Counted from the stretch's first letter, positions 8,499 to 16,235 are shown. The stretch: DNA of 32,603 bases from an uncultured Paenibacillaceae bacterium (GCA_946478845.1 CAMLDI010000031.1:1-32603), one strand, 5' to 3'. Notes: a model not told the origin generated them from the letters alone. Translations and numbers: made by a program.

Positions 8499-8978
8499 TT
8501 TCAATTGAATGGCTACGCGTTTTTTCTTTTTACGGTCTCGATAGAAAATAAGACCATAGAAAACTAGAGTATAGCAAAGAATTGCCATTACGAGACCGGT
8601 TGTTACACTTCCTAGAAAAAAGGCAGTTCCTTTTGTTTTTACTAATTCTAAGATGGATGAATGTGCCGATTCCCTCATTTGTTGTACATGTACCGTTTGT
8701 CCATTGATTAATCTATTTCCGACGCTCATGTTGATCATAAAAAATACAGGCAAAACAAATTTACCCGTCACAAATCCAATAAGAGAAGCGGCAAAGTTTC
8801 CCCGAAGCAAAACATTCAATGGATAAAGAAATAAAAAAGCGACACCCAGGGTAGGGAGAGTAATAAACTCAATAAAAATTCCAAGGGAAAAACTGCGGGC
8901 AATAATGGAAGGAGCGCCTGTGGTACGTAAAAGTTTGAGATATTGGTATTTTACTTTTCGATAAAGTTTATTAATCAT
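8478..8978 (-). CDS. DUF2062 domain membrane protein
   Basis: This 166-residue protein has the DUF2062 pattern: a basic N-terminus, then SPxxIARSFSLGIFIEF-like text (here GAPSIIARSFSLGIFIEF at 22-39), followed by three to four hydrophobic segments, one of which contains the short conserved stretch FVTGKFVLPVFF. The C-terminal tail is very basic (RDRKKKKRVAIQLKRKR). DUF2062 proteins are inner-membrane proteins of unknown role. The start is the ATG at 8978, where an AGTGAGGGAG stretch gives a ribosome site. It converges with the small membrane protein gene at 8178. Confidence 0.88.
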   Translation of the reverse strand: MINKLYRKVKYQYLKLLRTTGAPSIIARSFSLGIFIEFITLPTLGVAFLFLYPLNVLLRGNFAASLIGFVTGKFVLPVFFMINMSVGNRLINGQTVHVQQMRESAHSSILELVKTKGTAFFLGSVTTGLVMAILCYTLVFYGLIFYRDRKKKKRVAIQLKRKRALN

Positions 8979-9072
8979 TTCGCTCCCTCACTTTTAAAAA
9001 AAGTTAGACAAATCACTAAAGCTCAATTATATTATTTCAATAAATAAGGGACAACCATTAAGGAGGATTTTT

Positions 9073-10101
9073 ATGACGTTATTATTTACGCCTTTTAAAC
9101 AAAAAAGTGTAACTATTTCTAACCGAATTGTTATGTCCCCAATGTGTATGTATTCTGCACAAGATGATGGTAAGGCAACAGATTGGCATCTGGTACATTA
9201 TGGTACCAGAGCGATTGGTGGCGTTGGGCTAATCCTTCTTGAAGCCACTGCAGTAGAAAAAAGGGGACGAATTAGTGCACGAGACTTAGGGTTATGGGAT
9301 GATGAACAAATCCCTTCTTTACAAAGAATCGTAGACTTTGTACATCAACAGAATGGGGCAATTGGAATCCAGTTAGCACATGCTGGCAGGAAAGCAGGGG
9401 TTGATGATGTGATTGTGGCCCCGAGTACTGTCCCCTTTAATCAGGATTCCCAGATTCCTCATGAACTATCAGTCAATGAAATTTTTCAGGTTATTGAATC
9501 CTGGCGCCAGGCAGCACGAAGGGCAAAGGAGGCAGGATTTGATGTTATTGAAATACATGGGGCTCACGGTTATTTAATTCATGAATTTTTATCTCCTATC
9601 TCTAATCAAAGGACTGATCAGTATGGAGGAGGTTTGGAAAACCGATATCTCTTTTTAAAACAAGTTATACAAGCAGTGAAAGAAGAATGGCCGGAAGAGA
9701 AACCCATTTATTTGCGCCTTTCCGCTGTTGATTATGATGAGGGCGGTTTAACCTTAGCAGAAAGTGTAGCTATTGCCCGTATGGTGAAATTGGAAGGAAT
9801 TGACTTAATCGATTGTTCCACAGGGGGGATTTCATCCCTGGCACCTCCCAGTGTATTTCCTGGATATCAGATTCCTTATGCAGCAGAAATTCGGGAAAAG
9901 GTGGGGATTTCTACAGGGTGTGTAGGTTTAATCACGGAACCTTCCATGGCGAATGAAATTATAGGAAATGAAAAAGGGGATCTGGTATTTTTGGGAAGGG
10001 AATTGTTGCGAAATCCCTATTGGCCATTACATGCCAGTACCCTTCGTAAAAGAAAAGAATTTGAGCATCCCATTCCTATTCCCTATGAACGGGGTTTTTA
10101 A
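9073..10101 (+). CDS. namA: NADPH dehydrogenase NamA (old yellow enzyme, YqjM type)
   Basis: This FMN-dependent ene-reductase reduces activated C=C bonds with NADPH and takes part in oxidative or electrophile stress defence. The 342-residue protein matches YqjM in length and motifs. The N-terminal FMN/active-site segment SPMCMYSA has the redox-tuning Cys25 and Tyr27. GIQLAHAGRKA comes next, then the substrate-binding histidine pair in EIHGAHGYLIHEFLSP (about H163 and H166). The C-terminal YERGF supplies the Arg that reaches the neighbouring subunit in YqjM. AAGGAGG lies eight bases before the ATG. It stands alone, divergent from the DUF2062 gene. Confidence 0.96.
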   Translation: MTLLFTPFKQKSVTISNRIVMSPMCMYSAQDDGKATDWHLVHYGTRAIGGVGLILLEATAVEKRGRISARDLGLWDDEQIPSLQRIVDFVHQQNGAIGIQLAHAGRKAGVDDVIVAPSTVPFNQDSQIPHELSVNEIFQVIESWRQAARRAKEAGFDVIEIHGAHGYLIHEFLSPISNQRTDQYGGGLENRYLFLKQVIQAVKEEWPEEKPIYLRLSAVDYDEGGLTLAESVAIARMVKLEGIDLIDCSTGGISSLAPPSVFPGYQIPYAAEIREKVGISTGCVGLITEPSMANEIIGNEKGDLVFLGRELLRNPYWPLHASTLRKRKEFEHPIPIPYERGF

Positions 10102-10176
10102 TCCTGTAACTTTACCTGACTTTTTTTCGTATGTAAGGGCAAGATAATCATAAAGTCAGATGAGGAGTCGGTTTGT

Positions 10177-11088
10177 ATGCAATTAGAAGAAAAACAAGTC
10201 AATGTACTTTTTCTGCCAGTAATTAATGGATTATTGCCTGAGGGAGTTCGTCTGCAACATATTGCTTGTAAAGAAAATGGGATGGAATGGGATATTGTAG
10301 GTCCTGGCAATGAAGAAACGGTTGCGAGGAAATATTGGGTTCAATTAAAGGAATTTTCTTTTAATGATCCAAGTAAATATGCCCTTTTCCATTATGAAAA
10401 AGCAGAACTTCCCTATGGATTAGAGGATGTGCCTGGGCCAGGCCTTTCTCAGTGGATTGAAAATAATGAAGTATTTGAAGTGTCTGAAGACCAGATTAGA
10501 GTCCAATTAAATGAGAAACTTGAAAATTATTCAACTTTAAAGAAGATAAAAATAAAACAACTGATTTTTCAAGAAGGCCATTTGCAAGTGCTTCTTGATG
10601 ATACGAATAATGAATTGATTCCTGTGGAATTAAATGCAGAACACCGCCGTTTTTATGATCAGTTAAGAATGAAAATTGAAGAATTTATTCGGGAGAAAAT
10701 GGGGGATAGCCAATCTGAAAAATGGGTTCCTTACTTATTGTTGGCACCTGACCTTTTTGTATTGTTGGTTCGTTTAATTAAAGATACAAGGGTGCAAGTT
10801 CAGTCAAAAGCCATTTTAATGGCGGCCATTCTTTATTTCATGACTCCCTTGGATTTCATACCTGAAGCAATTATTGGACCAATGGGTTTCCTCGATGATA
10901 TTGTCTTAGCGGTATTTGCTCTGAAAAAAATTATAGGTGATGTGAATGAATCCATTTTACTTGAACACTGGAGTGGGAAGGAAAATCTCCTTCATGTGAT
11001 TCAAGATGTTGTTGATAAAGCCGATGAGCTTGTTGGTTCTAAACGTTTAGCAAAAATTACCCATTATCTAAGAAAAAAGGCCCGGTAA
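10177..11088 (+). CDS. YkvA family protein (DUF1232)
   Basis: This 303-residue protein has a C-terminal DUF1232/YkvA domain: the hydrophobic stretch AILYFMTPLDFIPE followed by GPMGFLDDIVLAVFALKKI near 225-260. In the family this PxDxIPD...G..DD pattern sits in a short membrane-associated helical region. The N-terminal 170 residues are soluble and acidic, and I do not recognise them. The function is unknown. A GATGAGGAG ribosome site precedes the ATG at 10177. The stop codon lies inside the hairpin shared with the convergent acetyltransferase gene, only two bases away from it. Confidence 0.85.
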   Translation: MQLEEKQVNVLFLPVINGLLPEGVRLQHIACKENGMEWDIVGPGNEETVARKYWVQLKEFSFNDPSKYALFHYEKAELPYGLEDVPGPGLSQWIENNEVFEVSEDQIRVQLNEKLENYSTLKKIKIKQLIFQEGHLQVLLDDTNNELIPVELNAEHRRFYDQLRMKIEEFIREKMGDSQSEKWVPYLLLAPDLFVLLVRLIKDTRVQVQSKAILMAAILYFMTPLDFIPEAIIGPMGFLDDIVLAVFALKKIIGDVNESILLEHWSGKENLLHVIQDVVDKADELVGSKRLAKITHYLRKKAR

Positions 11089-11102
11089 AATTATACCGGG
11101 CT
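11072..11102 (-). terminator. Terminator shared by the YkvA-like and acetyltransferase genes
   Basis: GCCCGGTA (11080-11087) pairs with TACCGGGC (11094-11101). On the minus strand the stem is followed by CTTTTTTCT, a good terminator for the acetyltransferase gene. Downstream on the plus strand T is sparser. The stop codons of both convergent genes lie in the hairpin. Confidence 0.85.
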
Positions 11103-11579
11103 TAATTCTTTAATTACCGCTATTTCATCACAGGCAGGAAACTTAGAACAGTTAATGCAATCTTTCCATACTTTATGGGGAAGTGATTCTTTAGAAACAA
11201 CAGAGAATCCGCATTTTTCGAAAAAATGGGCTTGATAAGTAAGGGCCATTACCCGTTTAATCCCCATTTCATTTGCTTCTTTCACCAGGTGTTGGACTAA
11301 CAGTTTACCTAAACCTTTCCCTCTTGTTTTATCTGATATGGCGAGGGAGCGAATTTCCGCTAAATCTTCCCAGAGTATATGAACACCCCCAACTCCGACA
11401 ACAGAACCTGGGGTTGTTACTTCTCCCTCATCATCAATCACAACAGAAAAACAGGATAGGGTTTCACAAAGGGACAATTTGGAGCGGGAAAGCATTAATC
11501 CCTGCTGGGCATATTCATTAATGAGTTCTACCATTCCGTCAAGATCTTGAATTTTTGCCCTGCGTATTAACATATTCAT
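11091..11579 (-). CDS. GNAT N-acetyltransferase, ArgA-like
   Basis: This 162-residue single-domain GNAT protein transfers acetyl from acetyl-CoA. The acetyl-CoA loop is seen in TRGKGLGKLLVQHL (about 84-97). The C-terminal segment SLPHKVWKDCINCSKFPACD, with three cysteines, is the pattern of short N-acetylglutamate synthase-like GNATs (COG1246), which catalyse the first step of arginine synthesis in several bacteria. No arginine gene is adjacent, so the substrate is inferred. The two leading methionines (MNM) leave the exact start open; a CTGGAGGAAT-type ribosome site favours the first. It lies 23 bases from the next gene on the same strand and is probably co-transcribed with it. Confidence 0.88.
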   Translation of the reverse strand: MNMLIRRAKIQDLDGMVELINEYAQQGLMLSRSKLSLCETLSCFSVVIDDEGEVTTPGSVVGVGGVHILWEDLAEIRSLAISDKTRGKGLGKLLVQHLVKEANEMGIKRVMALTYQAHFFEKCGFSVVSKESLPHKVWKDCINCSKFPACDEIAVIKELSPV

Positions 11580-11602
11580 TCCTCCAGGTAGGGTACAATG
11601 GT

Positions 11603-12298
11603 TTAAGATAATAATCGAGCCAGGCCAAAGGCAGCGCCTGCTGCTAAACCGCCAATCATCATCGTTTGAAAACCGCTTTTTAATGGAATTGCACCTGTAA
11701 ATTTTCCTTTTACAAATCCAAAAATAAATAGAACGATAAGTGTTATTATAACGGAATAAATAAGGGCTGTCTGTGGATTATTAATAATAAAATAAGGAAA
11801 AAGAGGGATAATTCCACCCAAAATATAGGATAAGGCAATGGTAAAAGCCGATTTTCTCCCTTGTTTGGGATTGGGTTTTTCCAGACCCAGTTCAAATTTC
11901 ATCATAAAATTAACCCATTGATCGGGTTTTTCTTTCAAGGTGTTAACAATATCTTTAATTTGTTCTTCTTTTAGTCCATATTCACGAAGGATTACCGCTG
12001 TTTCTTCTTCCTCTTTATGAGTGAGTTCCACAATCTCCATCTGTTCTCTTTTTAATTCAGATTCATAATGTTCCCCATCGGTTTTCGCCGCAAGGTAACC
12101 TCCTAACCCCATGGCAATAGAACCGGCAGCCACTTCAGCAGCCCCTGCAGTTAAAATAATCGTTGTATTATCTACGGCTCCAGTTAACCCGGCGGCCAGT
12201 GCAAAGGGAACAGTTAATCCATCAGCCATACCAATGACAATGTCTCTTACTGTATCAGAAGCGGTAAAATGCTTTTCTATATGAGGGGTATTGGGCAT
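11603..12298 (-). CDS. VIT1/CCC1 family Fe2+/Mn2+ transporter
   Basis: This is a membrane transporter of the vacuolar-iron-transporter family, which moves Fe2+ or Mn2+. The chain is about 231 residues long. TM1 carries the family signature DIVIGMADGLTVPFALAAGL, including the metal-pathway Asp. TM2 is GAAEVAAGSIAMGLGGYLAA. An acidic helical domain rich in E (KREQMEIVELTHKEEEE) follows and is the metal-binding part known in VIT1. Three more membrane segments reach the C-terminus. The ATG at 12298 has GAAGG seven bases upstream; an upstream TTG at 12319 has no ribosome site. It is upstream of the acetyltransferase gene on the same strand. Confidence 0.92.
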   Translation of the reverse strand: MPNTPHIEKHFTASDTVRDIVIGMADGLTVPFALAAGLTGAVDNTTIILTAGAAEVAAGSIAMGLGGYLAAKTDGEHYESELKREQMEIVELTHKEEEETAVILREYGLKEEQIKDIVNTLKEKPDQWVNFMMKFELGLEKPNPKQGRKSAFTIALSYILGGIIPLFPYFIINNPQTALIYSVIITLIVLFIFGFVKGKFTGAIPLKSGFQTMMIGGLAAGAAFGLARLLS

Positions 12299-12366
12299 AC
12301 ATCTACCTTCTTTCCACAAAAAGACTTTTATAGTTCTATCATACCATTTTTCCTTCTAGGGGAAGG

Positions 12367-12400
12367 AATGAAAAAAGACGATACCAATAAGTATCGTCTT
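12367..12400 (-). terminator. Terminator of the 35-aa peptide gene
   Basis: AAGACGATAC (12373-12382) and GTATCGTCTT (12389-12398) make a perfect 10-bp stem with a 6-base loop. On the minus strand it is followed by a T-run (A-run 12369-12374 on the plus strand). It separates the small gene at 12421 from the VIT gene. Confidence 0.87.
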
Positions 12401-12420
12401 GATAACAGGTATAAGGTTAA

Positions 12421-12528
12421 TTAACCTTGATATTTTTTTTCTGCACGAGCTAAAACGATAAAGTTGAGCACGATTGGAAGTGCTAAAGCACCGAATAATA
12501 CGGAAACAAGTGGTGTAACGTCGATCAT
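12421..12528 (-). CDS. 35-aa single-span membrane peptide
   Basis: This short gene encodes MIDVTPLVSVLFGALALP followed by IVLNFIVLARAEKKYQG. A single membrane helix covers about residues 6-27, with the acidic N-terminus outside and the basic tail inside by the positive-inside rule. GGGAGGG lies seven bases before the ATG, and a strong terminator stands 20 bases after the stop, so it looks like a complete one-gene unit. I recognise no named family. Small single-helix proteins of this type often bind and adjust a larger membrane complex, but no partner is evident here. Confidence 0.75.
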   Translation of the reverse strand: MIDVTPLVSVLFGALALPIVLNFIVLARAEKKYQG

Positions 12529-12818
12529 TAGATAACCCTCCCTTTCTTTTTTTCCTGCAAAGTTTTTATGTATTTCTCTGTATATAACTATAATACATTT
12601 TATATGGTAAAAATCATAGTAAACATGAGTATAATCCCTTAATGTATGTCCTGATTGTGAACATATTGTGACGTCTTTTGAATTTTTTTTTATTTTTTAA
12701 AAGGATACTCTAGTTAACAAGGAGAAGATAGAGAAAAAGGAAATTCTTTCTCCCTCGAAAAGGCAGAACATGGTATCATTAGTACGTTAAGATGTTCAGT
12801 AAAGGAGCCTTTAAAAAG
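12529..12818. other. Intergenic region with two repeat motifs
   Basis: This AT-rich spacer separates divergent genes. It holds AAATCATAGTAAACAT at 12611-12626, which recurs exactly at 14378-14393. It also has the direct repeat TTGTGA-N5-TTGTGA at 12655-12671 with 11-bp spacing. An extended -10-like TGGTATCAT near 12769-12777 could start the downstream gene; no good -35 box goes with it. Confidence 0.4.
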
Positions 12819-13757
12819 ATGAAAGAACTAGTCTTGACAGCAAGCAGTATGTTAAAGAAAGTATTTCGTCCAGGGGAACGTTCTCTTTCTCGTCAGGAGC
12901 TTTCTTATCGTCTGCATAATACCTTTGAAAAGGAATATGCAGATGGCGAAAATCTTGAGCACGTGATTGACGAAGCTTTGACAGAGGTATTATCTCCTTT
13001 TCAAGAAGGAGGTTCCCATGCAGTTATTGAAATGAATACTTCCACTTCAGATCCTTTTGCCGATGAACTCCATCGCTATTTGCTTGAAAATAAAGGGCCA
13101 ATTACGGCTGAACAAGGATTAAAACGGTTACGCAGAAAAGGATTAGTCTCATACAGTTTCACAGTGGAAAAATTGCCTTTATACAAGAATCCAAGATTTA
13201 TTCGGTTTAAAGGGTCTGATTTCTGGTATTTATCTTCCTGGAAGCCTGCCAACAATCTAATTTTTACCTATTTAGTAGATAAAAATATGAAACAATTGCC
13301 TTTAAACCAACTCTATTTCATGATGGAGACAGAAATGGAGTTACCCCGTAAAGAATTTGTTTTTGTTTTGGAGGGAGATTCCCGTTTTAAAGTCGTTGAT
13401 GAGAATTTCGTCATTGTTTCCTATGATTCTGTGGAAACTGCTAAATTAGTTAACACCTTGATGGATAAACAAGAAAAAGAAAACGAAAAAACGATAATTG
13501 AGGAGGTTGCTACGATTATGTCAATGGAAACACAGACACAAACCAGAACCCAGGATGTTTTTGAAAGCGTTTTGGAAGATATCAATAGTGCAACGGAGAA
13601 ATTGGAACAACGGGTTCAAGAAATGGAAGAAGAAGTACTTTCATATTTTAAAGACAACAATATGTCAGCAATCACCCAACTGGTAAACGAAAAAGAGAAA
13701 AGTGAGAATATCACTCGTAAACTTGAAGAAGTAATGGAATTACTTTACGGAAAATAA
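12819..13757 (+). CDS. Unknown cytoplasmic protein with C-terminal coiled coil (312 aa)
   Basis: I do not recognise this protein. Residues 1-210 are mixed alpha/beta. Two short stretches look like helix-turn-helix or winged-helix folds (around ITAEQGLKRLRRKGLVSYSF and around LPLNQLYFMMETEMELP), which would suit a regulator or a spore or cell-surface adaptor. From about residue 240 the sequence becomes a long charged helix (LEDINSATEKLEQRVQEMEE and beyond), probably a coiled coil. There is no membrane segment. The ATG at 12819 has AAAGGAG 11 bases upstream; an in-frame ATG at 12792 has none. The next gene starts 26 bases later and is probably in the same operon. Confidence 0.7.
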   Translation: MKELVLTASSMLKKVFRPGERSLSRQELSYRLHNTFEKEYADGENLEHVIDEALTEVLSPFQEGGSHAVIEMNTSTSDPFADELHRYLLENKGPITAEQGLKRLRRKGLVSYSFTVEKLPLYKNPRFIRFKGSDFWYLSSWKPANNLIFTYLVDKNMKQLPLNQLYFMMETEMELPRKEFVFVLEGDSRFKVVDENFVIVSYDSVETAKLVNTLMDKQEKENEKTIIEEVATIMSMETQTQTRTQDVFESVLEDINSATEKLEQRVQEMEEEVLSYFKDNNMSAITQLVNEKEKSENITRKLEEVMELLYGK

Positions 13758-13783
13758 ATGAATGATTGAGGATTGGGCATGCC

Positions 13784-14062
13784 ATGGAAGCCAGCGAGTA
13801 TGATCTCACTAGATTAGATCAACGTTTTACCAGGCTTCGCCATGTAATCGATGGAAAACGGGTTGAATTGCTAGACATAGACAATAAAGTTCGCTTATGT
13901 TTTCGCAAAGGGGATGTGGCCGGGATTGCAGATTTGTCCCTGAAACGTACCTGTTTACTTGATTTTGTGGACAAGTTGGAGCTATTTGTGGAGAAGTGGG
14001 AGAAGGAATGGCAAGAATATCAACATGCATCATATTGGATTCCGAGTTACAAAACCCTTTGA
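13784..14062 (+). CDS. Unknown small helical protein
   Basis: This 92-residue soluble protein (MEASEYDLTRLDQRFTRLRH start) is charged, rich in Leu, Asp and Lys, and probably helical. It has no membrane span, and its C-terminal part is tryptophan- and glutamate-rich (KWEKEWQEY). I prefer the ATG at 13784, preceded by a GAGG site; an in-frame TTG at 13766 has no ribosome site. It follows the coiled-coil gene closely, and its stop codon lies in the stem of the terminator. The function is unknown. Confidence 0.6.
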   Translation: MEASEYDLTRLDQRFTRLRHVIDGKRVELLDIDNKVRLCFRKGDVAGIADLSLKRTCLLDFVDKLELFVEKWEKEWQEYQHASYWIPSYKTL

Positions 14063-14082
14063 GCGATCAAAGGGTTTTTATA
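14050..14082 (+). terminator. Terminator of the 12819-14062 operon
   Basis: AACCCTTTGA (14053-14062) pairs perfectly with TCAAAGGGTT (14067-14076) over a 4-base loop, followed by TTTAT. The TGA stop of the upstream gene forms the inner end of the left arm. Confidence 0.88.
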
Positions 14083-14090
14083 ATTCATAC

Positions 14091-14119
14091 TTGACTGATA
14101 GGATAAATATAATTAAAAT
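14091..14119 (+). promoter_or_regulatory. Sigma-A promoter of the YezD-like gene
   Basis: TTGACT at 14091-14096 is followed by a 17-base spacer and TAAAAT at 14114-14119. The start of transcription would be about 40 bases before the TTG start of the YezD-like gene. Confidence 0.7.
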
Positions 14120-14163
14120 GGTAAAAAATAAATGAATTAACGAAGTGGATGGGAGGAATAGTT

Positions 14164-14361
14164 TTGTCTCAATTTAATAACGGCAAGCTAGAAGAGCGTT
14201 GGCTTAAACGGATTCTCCATGCCTTTGACGATTTGGAGTATGGGTCAGTCCAAATTATTGTCCATGGGGGAAAAATTGTGCAAATTGAACGGACGAAAAA
14301 AGAAAGGTTTCCATTGGAAAAAGAAAACCAGGACAAAGGAAATTCATCCCATCAGTGTTAA
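14164..14361 (+). CDS. YezD family protein (DUF2292)
   Basis: This 65-residue small protein contains the DUF2292/YezD pattern: RILHAFDDLEYGSVQIIVH followed by GGKIVQIERTKKERF. In other bacteria such proteins are often encoded next to sulfate or cysteine genes, but their activity is not established. No sulfur gene is adjacent here. The TTG at 14164 is preceded by GGGAGG seven bases upstream, which decides the start; the in-frame ATG at 14149 lies before that ribosome site. The C-terminal tail (KENQDKGNSSHQC) is variable and hydrophilic. Confidence 0.85.
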   Translation: MSQFNNGKLEERWLKRILHAFDDLEYGSVQIIVHGGKIVQIERTKKERFPLEKENQDKGNSSHQC

Positions 14362-14434
14362 CTATTTTTTTGGAATTAAATCATAGTAAACATATATGAA
14401 TTATATATAATAATGTATAAAAAGGAGAGGTACC

Positions 14435-14716
14435 ATGCGGAATCTAGTGATTGTTGGAGCAGATCATTTAGGACAAATTGAAAAAAATTTAAATCAAATG
14501 GGTTTTAAAAATATTCTACACATTAAAGGGAGAAAAGAATCGGATAGCCGTTTTCAACTTCCGCAAGATACGGATGCTGTTTTGGTTTTATTGGATTTTG
14601 TAAGCCACAACCTGGCAAAGGCAACCAAAGACAAAGCGAAGAAACACTCTTTGCCTATTTGCTTTGCGAAACGGTCCTGGACCTCTATTTATCATTCTTT
14701 AGAATCCATTGTTTAG
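14435..14716 (+). CDS. DUF2325 domain protein
   Basis: This 93-residue soluble protein begins LVIVGADHLGQIEKNL, the hallmark of DUF2325 (short Rossmann-like strand, then the A-D-x-x-G turn). Later come DAVLVLLDFVSHNLAKATK, in which S-H-N is the conserved triplet, and a final SWTSIYHSL. The family is found in Firmicutes and in dithiol or redox contexts, but its role is not known. AAAAGGAGAGG precedes the ATG. A 16-base motif shared with position 12611 and AT-rich promoter-like DNA lie upstream (14378-14415). Confidence 0.87.
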   Translation: MRNLVIVGADHLGQIEKNLNQMGFKNILHIKGRKESDSRFQLPQDTDAVLVLLDFVSHNLAKATKDKAKKHSLPICFAKRSWTSIYHSLESIV

Positions 14717-14756
14717 GCGTTAAAGGAGTTGAAAACAGATATGTATTATGATTGTT

Positions 14757-14798
14757 TATGACCCTTCATTTAATTCAATTAAATGTGGGTTATTTTTC
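14757..14798 (+). terminator. Terminator downstream of the DUF2325 gene, preceded by a 6-codon ORF
   Basis: CCC at 14762-14764 pairs with GGG at 14787-14789, and ATTTAAT (14768-14774) pairs with ATTAAAT (14778-14784), with a small internal loop. TTATTTTT follows. A six-codon frame (MYYDCL, 14741-14761) with AAAGGAG upstream ends at the base of this hairpin, which could be a leader peptide or chance. Confidence 0.75.
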
Positions 14799-14909
14799 TA
14801 TTTGCAGGTAAACGGCTATAACATACTATTTTTTGAAAATTAGAGGAAATATTGCCTTTGAGGAGAATTAAATGTACAATCGCTTGTTATCGTGAGAGGA
14901 GGAAGTGGA

Positions 14910-15380
14910 ATGCGCAATGGGGCAATTATGGATGAAACGGGCAATTATCGGTATTCCCTCTGGAGAAGTTGGGATGAAGGAAAACCCAGAGTAACCTTTA
15001 TTATGTTAAACCCAGGCACTGCGGATGAAACCTATGATGATCTAACGATAACCCGTTGTATAAACTTTGCGAAAAGATGGGGCTTTGGAACGATGAAAGT
15101 GGTCAATTTATTTGCTTATCGGGCTGCTGATTTTGAAGAATTGATGGAAGTCAATAATCCCGTAGGGGAAAAGAATGATGAATATATATTGGAAGCGGTT
15201 AAAAGAGCTGATAAAGTTGTTTTGGCATGGGGGACCCAGGGTGCTTATGGAAACAGGGATATGGAAGTGTTGCAGTTATTAACGGAATTCGACTTGTTTG
15301 CCATTGATTTAAGTAAAAGGGGCCATCCACTACACCCTCTTTACTTAAATACTTATCTGGATTTAATGAAACTGGTATAA
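14910..15380 (+). CDS. DUF1643 domain protein
   Basis: This 156-residue protein matches DUF1643: RYSLWRSWDEGKPRVTFIML with the following N-P-G-T-A-D loop, then TRCINFAKRWGFG, VVNLFAYRA, and a C-terminal segment containing LAWGTQGA and GHPLHPLYL. The family resembles uracil-DNA-glycosylase-like folds and is common in phage and accessory regions; its biochemical role is uncertain. GAGGAGG seven bases before the ATG at 14910 fixes the start; a GTG at 14892 lies upstream of that ribosome site. It is a single-gene unit with a hairpin after it. Confidence 0.87.
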   Translation: MRNGAIMDETGNYRYSLWRSWDEGKPRVTFIMLNPGTADETYDDLTITRCINFAKRWGFGTMKVVNLFAYRAADFEELMEVNNPVGEKNDEYILEAVKRADKVVLAWGTQGAYGNRDMEVLQLLTEFDLFAIDLSKRGHPLHPLYLNTYLDLMKLV

Positions 15381-15387
15381 AAGTTAA

Positions 15388-15432
15388 AAAAAAGAGCCTC
15401 TGCTGCTTTTTATGAAGCGGTAGAGGCTGTTT
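15388..15432. terminator. Hairpin terminator after the DUF1643 gene
   Basis: AGCCTCTGCTGC (15395-15406) pairs with GCGGTAGAGGCT (15417-15428), a 12-bp stem with two G-T pairs. T-rich sequence follows on the plus strand, but the clearer T-run is on the minus side (A-run 15386-15393). Confidence 0.65.
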
Positions 15433-15530
15433 ATTTGGGAAAGTGTGGAGGTCCTGGCGCAAGTGTCAGGTTTTCTTTATGGTATGATATAGACAAAATA
15501 TCGGTTCTTAAATAATTGAGGGATGAAATG

Positions 15531-16235
15531 ATGACCAGAATCGTAGTTGTTGAAGATGACACATCCGTTTGTGATATGTTGAAAATCTTTTTTGAAAAGG
15601 AAGGATATGAAACGGAATTTTATCATAGTGGAATTGGGGTTGTGGAAGGGATTAAAGACAATAAACCAGATGTGGTGATTCTAGACTGGATGTTGCCTGG
15701 AAAAGACGGATTCACTCTGTTACAGGAAATTAGAGAATTTTCATCTGTTCCTATTATGATGTTAACGGCAAAAGATACAGACACAGATCAAGTCCTGGGA
15801 CTGGAAGGGGGAGCAGATGATTATATTACTAAACCCTTTAGCCCCTTTCCTTTATTGGCACGGATCAAAGCCATATTACGCCGTGTACAGATTCCCGTTG
15901 CAAATGAAGGAGACAGGGAACATGTCATCTATGGCAGCCATTTTCAAATTCATTTGGATACCTATGAGGTTATCCTGAATGGAAAAAATATTGTAGGGTT
16001 AACAGCTAAAGAATTCGAGATATTAACCTTTATGGCAAAAAACGCGAAGCATGTATTTTCCAGAGAACAATTGATTGAACGGTTATGGGGCTTTGATTTT
16101 CCTGGGGATGAACGGACTGTAGATGCCCATATCAAACGCCTTCGCAAAAAAATACATACCCCTCCTTATTCCTGGATACATACCATTTGGGGTGTGGGGT
16201 ATAAATTCGATGGAGATGTGCGGGATGAGGAGTAA
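15531..16235 (+). CDS. OmpR-family response regulator
   Basis: This is the transcription factor half of a two-component system. The 234-residue protein has a receiver domain (1-118) with the acidic pocket E8-D9-D10, the phosphate-accepting Asp at D52 (ILDWMLPGKDG), T in MLTAKD and the conserved Lys in YITKPFSP. It is followed by a winged-helix effector domain (about 135-232) with LTAKEFEIL, SREQLIERLWG and RTVDAHIKRLRKKI. GAGGG lies eight bases before the ATG at 15531; the preceding ATG (15528) is also possible. It overlaps the kinase gene by 11 bases, so the two are translationally coupled. It probably also controls the genes downstream (see 18571). Confidence 0.96.
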   Translation: MTRIVVVEDDTSVCDMLKIFFEKEGYETEFYHSGIGVVEGIKDNKPDVVILDWMLPGKDGFTLLQEIREFSSVPIMMLTAKDTDTDQVLGLEGGADDYITKPFSPFPLLARIKAILRRVQIPVANEGDREHVIYGSHFQIHLDTYEVILNGKNIVGLTAKEFEILTFMAKNAKHVFSREQLIERLWGFDFPGDERTVDAHIKRLRKKIHTPPYSWIHTIWGVGYKFDGDVRDEE

